A DNA stretch of 10,356 nucleotides from an uncultured Eubacteriales bacterium (GTDB lineage: Bacteria > Bacillota > Clostridia > Lachnospirales > Lachnospiraceae). Below are positions 7,269 through 10,356 of the stretch, piece by piece (positions within the stretch are counted from its first letter, which is position 1; the number at the start of each line of letters is the position of its first letter). Below the pieces are notes generated by a model. The model was given only the letters and a program-made list of their open reading frames with translations, was not told the DNA's origin and did not search any database. The DNA lies in assembly GCA_900321505.1 (NCBI GenBank), contig ONWK01000277.1:1-10356 (forward strand), written 5' to 3'. Both the position numbers and the translations under genes were made by a program.

Positions 7269-8282
7269 TTATTCGCCCAGTCCGTAAGTATCAATATCTT
7301 CCTGGGTAATTGTCTTAGCGTCGAAGCCTTTTTCTTCGTTGATGATCTTCTTGGATGAAGGAGCATTGCCGCTCTTGATCAGGTCGCTGATGATCTTAGC
7401 CTGGAAGGGGCTGCACTGTCCATCATAGTTCCACTTCTTTGCAAGGAGTTCTCTAAGAGCCCACTTGTTGCAGTCGAAGCCCATTACTATAACCTTGCCA
7501 TCAACACCGTGTGTGATACCTGCTTCGTCAAGTGCTGCTACAGCACCCTTAGCCATACCATCGTTCTCAGCATAGATTACGTTGAAATCTTCGCCGCTGT
7601 TGATAACGGACTCAACGATCTTCTTTGCTTCTGCCTCGTCCCATGTAGCTGTCTGCTGAACAACCTTTGTCATCTTTCCGGACTCGAACTGCTTGTCAAG
7701 AGCGCCTGTACGTCCGATCTGAGCATCGCTGCCCATAGCGCCCTGGATGTGAACTACCTTGTACTCGGGAAGATTCTGGTCAAGGAGCCACTGAACTGCT
7801 GTGTCGCCTTCCTTAGCCATATCGGAAACAACTGCTGCTTCGTAAAGATCTTCGCTTACATCGATCATACGGTCGAAGAGATAAACCTTGATACCTGCTT
7901 CTTTTGCCTTCTTAAGAACTTCGTCCCAGCCGGTTGTCTCAGCTGCGGAGATAAGAAGATAATCAACGCCTTCTGTGATGAAGCCCTGAGCTGCCTGAAG
8001 CTGCTCATCATTCTTTAAACTGTAAGCTGTCTTAAGCTCATAACCGTTATCCTTGGAGAAAACTGCCTCCATATCCTTAACGTTAGCTTCACGATAGCCG
8101 GACTCTGAAGGCGGGTTATTAACTACGCCGACCTTGATAGTCTTTCCTGACGGAGCCGGAGCTTCGGTAGCTGCTCCACCGCTGGCTGCTGTGGTAGACG
8201 AATTGTCGGAACCACATGCACACATACTGAACATCATGGCAGCTGTAACTACTGCACAGACAAATTTACGAATCCTCTTCAT
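7269..8282 (-). CDS. Sugar-binding lipoprotein of the ABC importer, YtfQ-like
   Basis: This 337-residue lipoprotein captures the sugar outside the membrane and delivers it to the permeases. Residues 1-22 are a signal peptide (basic MKRIRK, then a hydrophobic run) ending in MCAC, so C23 is the likely lipidated residue. A Ser/Thr/Ala/Pro-rich linker (24-46) leads into a periplasmic-binding-protein fold of the ribose/galactose class. Motifs shared with E. coli YtfQ are SESGYR (59-64), TGW (117-119), DRMID (137-141), a GAMGSDAQIGR stretch (181-191) and NDGMA (240-244), with D270 in MGFD. YtfQ binds galactofuranose, so a furanose ligand is plausible and arabinofuranose is the best guess given AraD. 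The reading frame is open to 8396, but the start at 8282 is chosen because AAGGAGG (8289-8295) lies 6 bases upstream and the signal peptide begins there. It has its own likely promoter. Confidence 0.93.
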   Translation of the reverse strand: MKRIRKFVCAVVTAAMMFSMCACGSDNSSTTAASGGAATEAPAPSGKTIKVGVVNNPPSESGYREANVKDMEAVFSKDNGYELKTAYSLKNDEQLQAAQGFITEGVDYLLISAAETTGWDEVLKKAKEAGIKVYLFDRMIDVSEDLYEAAVVSDMAKEGDTAVQWLLDQNLPEYKVVHIQGAMGSDAQIGRTGALDKQFESGKMTKVVQQTATWDEAEAKKIVESVINSGEDFNVIYAENDGMAKGAVAALDEAGITHGVDGKVIVMGFDCNKWALRELLAKKWNYDGQCSPFQAKIISDLIKSGNAPSSKKIINEEKGFDAKTITQEDIDTYGLGE

Positions 8283-8339
8283 TTCACTCCTCCTTAAAAT
8301 GTTTGATTCTGATTTACCCCTCCGGGTTGCTTGTATAAA

Positions 8340-8351
8340 GGAGTGTACTCC
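8340..8351. promoter_or_regulatory. Inverted repeat in the binding-protein leader
   Basis: GGAGT and ACTCC flank a two-base centre, forming a symmetrical 5-2-5 element. It would lie at about +4 to +15 of the predicted binding-protein transcript, a position where a repressor could block transcription. It could instead be a short RNA hairpin or chance; no matching repeat is seen elsewhere in the gap. Confidence 0.3.
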
Positions 8352-8360
8352 GAACGCGAA

Positions 8361-8389
8361 ATAATGTAAATGAATGATCATTTTGTCTT
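8361..8389 (-). promoter_or_regulatory. Predicted promoter of the binding-protein/transporter genes
   Basis: On the - strand, AAGACA (8384-8389, four of six to TTGACA) and CATTAT (8361-8366, four of six to TATAAT) are separated by exactly 17 bases, giving a start near 8354 and a leader of about 72 bases. Both boxes are imperfect, as expected for a promoter that needs an activator. The spacer contains the 10-base palindrome AATGATCATT (8374-8383). Confidence 0.5.
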
Positions 8390-8392
8390 TGT

Positions 8393-8418
8393 TCAAAATG
8401 ATTTTGAAAATATCAAAA
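8393..8418 (-). promoter_or_regulatory. Candidate binding site for the AraC-type response regulator
   Basis: TTTTGA occurs twice on the - strand, at 8413-8418 and 8393-8398, exactly 20 bases apart (about two helical turns). The nearer copy ends 3 bases before the predicted -35 box. Direct repeats spaced about 21 bases apart and abutting -35 are the usual class of site for AraC-family activators, and the neighbouring gene encodes one. Overlapping inverted repeats are also present: ATCATTTTG/CAAAATGAT at 8377-8385 and 8394-8402, and ATCAA/TTGAT at 8412-8416 and 8422-8426. The exact unit is therefore uncertain in this AT-rich DNA. Confidence 0.4.
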
Positions 8419-8433
8419 CCGTTGATTATTTTT

Positions 8434-9696
8434 TTATTCCGGTTGATTTTGATTTTGTATACGGTAATCTGAGGGTGTCATACCGGTATTTTTCTTAAAA
8501 ATATAGCTGAAATAATGTGCATCATTATAGCCTGTTTCATGGGCGATCTGCGAGCTCTTCATATCCGTGGTCCTGAGAAGCTCCTTTGCCTTGTTCAGAC
8601 GGAGATAAAGCAGATATTCGGTAAATGTCTGGCCGCTCTGCTGGGAGAAAACGGTTGAAAATCTGCTGTTGCTCATATTTACGGCCTTTGCCACATCCTG
8701 CAGCATCAGGTTCGTATCACAGTAATGCTGCGACATATATACCCTGGCCTCGTTGATCACGGAATGCATCCCCGCATCTCCTGCCGAGCCGCCCATTTCC
8801 CTGACGCCGAGGATAAGGGCGCTGTCTTCCGGACGCGCTTCAAGGATATGACGGATATGTCTGGCTGTCTTAAAGCTCTGAAGGATATCCGCAGGCTTAT
8901 CCGCTATCTCTCCGATACCTACTCTTATCTTCGTGCATCCCGCACGCTCCAGCTCCATTACCAGGGAGGATGCAAAAGCATAGGCCTTCTCCTCCACGTC
9001 CCGGGCTGAGTCCCCGAGAGTAAGAAGCCTTGTACCGGTACGGCTTCCCGAGGTATGTACCACTCCTCCGCTGCCTTCCGCCAGTACCGCAGCTGCCTCC
9101 TGCCCCTTCTCAACCGGAGAGAAGGCCGCATCTATAACGGTATAGAAGGAAGCCGTCAGGGGGCTGCCCATGGCCTGAAGCTGCTTCAGGGCGTTCTGCG
9201 CATCCTCTTCCATGGCCTCATCGGAGAAGAGAGATCCGATCAGCTTCTCCTTCAGGAACCGTCCGTCCGTATTGCTGTTCATTCTTGCCCTGAGGCTTTC
9301 GGCATGCTCCCTCTGCTTTTTCTCCTCCGTCAGCTGAGTGCCCACCTTGTCCAGAACCTTCCTTAATTCCTCCGCATCGATAGGCTTGAGCAGGTATTCC
9401 CTCACTCCCAGCTGGATACACTGGCGAGCATACTCAAACTCATCATATCCGCTGAGGATTATTATCCCTATCCATGGCATCTGGGTGCGAAGGATCCTGC
9501 AAAGCTCGATCCCGTCCATAAAGGGCATTTTTATATCTGTGATAACGATATCAGGGTTGGTGTCACGTATCATGGGGAGGGCCATTTCCCCGTCAGGGGC
9601 CTCGCCCACCAGGGTATAAGGCGTATCCTCCCACGGAAATGACTCTCTGATCCCCTCACGGATCACAACCTCATCATCAACCAGGAATACTTTCAT
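8434..9696 (-). CDS. Response regulator with AraC-type DNA-binding domain, YesN family
   Basis: This 420-residue cytoplasmic protein is the transcription-factor half of a two-component system. The receiver domain (1-120) has the acidic pair D7/D8, phosphorylation site D54 in VITDIKMP, S82 in LSGYDEF and K104 in LLKP. The middle (about 140-300) is a variable linker with a segment near 258-282 (RVGIGEIADKPADILQSF-like) often seen in YesN-type regulators. The C-terminal AraC domain (about 313-412) has two helix-turn-helix motifs, roughly 331-352 and 380-402, ending in the usual GMTPSDYR. Its start overlaps the kinase gene by 20 bases, and GAGGAG lies 10 bases before the ATG, so the pair is translationally coupled. 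It most likely activates the transporter genes that begin 151 bases downstream. No strong terminator follows it, so some read-through into the binding-protein gene is expected. Confidence 0.93.
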   Translation of the reverse strand: MKVFLVDDEVVIREGIRESFPWEDTPYTLVGEAPDGEMALPMIRDTNPDIVITDIKMPFMDGIELCRILRTQMPWIGIIILSGYDEFEYARQCIQLGVREYLLKPIDAEELRKVLDKVGTQLTEEKKQREHAESLRARMNSNTDGRFLKEKLIGSLFSDEAMEEDAQNALKQLQAMGSPLTASFYTVIDAAFSPVEKGQEAAAVLAEGSGGVVHTSGSRTGTRLLTLGDSARDVEEKAYAFASSLVMELERAGCTKIRVGIGEIADKPADILQSFKTARHIRHILEARPEDSALILGVREMGGSAGDAGMHSVINEARVYMSQHYCDTNLMLQDVAKAVNMSNSRFSTVFSQQSGQTFTEYLLYLRLNKAKELLRTTDMKSSQIAHETGYNDAHYFSYIFKKNTGMTPSDYRIQNQNQPE

Positions 9697-10356
9697 TTTC
9701 CGATATCTCCTCTCTGGTCCTGCACGGTACCCGGAAGCTGACAGTGGTACCGCCCTTATTGCTTATAATATTAAGTCCCTCAGTCTGATTATAGTAAAGC
9801 CGGATCCGAAGGTTTACATTTACAAGACCGAAGCCTCCGGAACCTTCGCTGACGGCTGTCTGTCCCTTCTTCATCCGCTCGTTAAGCTCATTTAACTGCT
9901 CCTCCGTCATTCCTGTTCCCGTATCAGTGACGGAAAACTCCAGCATTCCGTCGTCGAGCCGTCCCGTGATCCTTATGGTACCGCCGCCGCGCAGATTCTT
10001 GATCCCATGGTAAAGGGCATTTTCAACCAGCGGCTGCAGCAGAAGCTTCAATATATAGTAATCGCCGATCTCATCCGGGATATCGATCTCATAACGCATG
10101 ATATCCCTGTACCGGGTCTGCTGTATGGTTAGATATCCTTCTATATGCTTTCTCTCCTGGCTTATGGGTATCCAGTCCGCGCCGGAGGAAAGACTTATAC
10201 GGAAGAAATTGCTGAGGGCGTTGGTAAGCTGGATAACCTCGTTCTTCTCCCCCGCCTCGGCCTTCCATATAATGGCGTCCAGTGTATTGTACAGGAAATG
10301 CGGATTGATCTGCGCCTGCAGCGTTCTGAGCTCCGCCTTACGCAGATTTCTTTCAT
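9677..10356 (-). CDS. Sensor histidine kinase, YesM family (partial, N-terminus beyond window)
   Basis: Only the C-terminal 225 residues are present; the frame is open to the right edge, so the sensing domain, membrane segments and HAMP domain lie outside. The visible part starts in the His_kinase domain (PF06580 type) with AQINPHFLYNTLD, whose phospho-acceptor histidine is encoded at 10298-10300. It continues into the ATP-binding domain with the N-box LQPLVENALYHGIKN, the DTGTGM box and the GSGGFGLVNVN glycine box. This is the membrane-bound partner that would autophosphorylate on sensing an extracellular sugar or a sugar-loaded binding protein and pass phosphate to D54 of the downstream regulator. 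The stop codon lies within the regulator gene, a 20-base overlap. A methionine at 10099 is internal and is not the start. Confidence 0.93.
   Translation of the reverse strand, partial: ERNLRKAELRTLQAQINPHFLYNTLDAIIWKAEAGEKNEVIQLTNALSNFFRISLSSGADWIPISQERKHIEGYLTIQQTRYRDIMRYEIDIPDEIGDYYILKLLLQPLVENALYHGIKNLRGGGTIRITGRLDDGMLEFSVTDTGTGMTEEQLNELNERMKKGQTAVSEGSGGFGLVNVNLRIRLYYNQTEGLNIISNKGGTTVSFRVPCRTREEISENESIPG

Noticed and set aside
8283..8396. N-terminal extension of the binding protein to a start at 8396
   Set aside because: It would place 38 residues before a clear lipoprotein signal, overlap the predicted promoter, and ignore the strong AAGGAGG site 6 bases before the 8282 start.
9677..10099. 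Histidine kinase as a complete 140-residue protein starting at 10099
   Set aside because: The same frame continues without a stop to the window edge and encodes the phospho-acceptor motif INPHFLYNTLD, so the gene is cut by the window rather than short.

Overview
The window looks like a chromosomal sugar-utilisation locus from a Gram-positive anaerobe of the Clostridia, most likely a Lachnospiraceae-type gut or rumen bacterium. This is inferred from the YesM/YesN-type two-component pair, the short cysteine-rich lipoprotein signal, strong AGGAGG-type ribosome sites, moderate GC content and protein style; no rRNA or other taxonomic marker is present.

Layout. A single + strand gene at the left (99-752) encodes a small transaldolase. 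It converges on a long - strand array that fills the rest of the window. Read in its own direction from the right edge, that array is: a sensor histidine kinase cut by the window edge (9677-10356), an AraC-type response regulator (8434-9696), a lipoprotein sugar-binding protein (7269-8282), a double-domain sugar ABC ATPase (5616-7127), two permeases (4553-5626 and 3519-4550), an FGGY-family sugar kinase (1725-3311) and L-ribulose-5-phosphate 4-epimerase AraD (936-1631). The two blocks are separated by two hairpins that can end transcription from both sides (about 762-930).

How it fits together. The importer matches the CUT2-type YtfQ-YtfR-YtfT-YjfF family in every subunit and in gene order. 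That family is known for furanose sugars (galactofuranose and arabinofuranose in E. coli) and has arabinose-transporting relatives. The kinase and AraD next to it would turn L-ribulose into L-ribulose 5-phosphate and then D-xylulose 5-phosphate, and transaldolase would help carry this into the pentose phosphate pathway. The simplest reading is L-arabinose (probably arabinofuranose) uptake and catabolism, switched on by the upstream two-component system. No L-arabinose isomerase (araA) lies in the window, so the exact substrate is not settled.

Control signals. The 151-base gap before the binding-protein gene holds a plausible promoter with two TTTTGA copies 20 bp apart just upstream of its -35 box, the arrangement expected for an AraC-type activator. 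Hairpins follow the binding-protein gene and the last transporter gene, so expression is probably stepped: binding protein highest, membrane parts lower, enzymes set separately. I see no mobile element, CRISPR array, RNA gene or clearly novel system. The points most worth a second look are the promoter architecture, the non-AraB kinase, the missing isomerase and an unusual pairing pattern in the region between the convergent genes.
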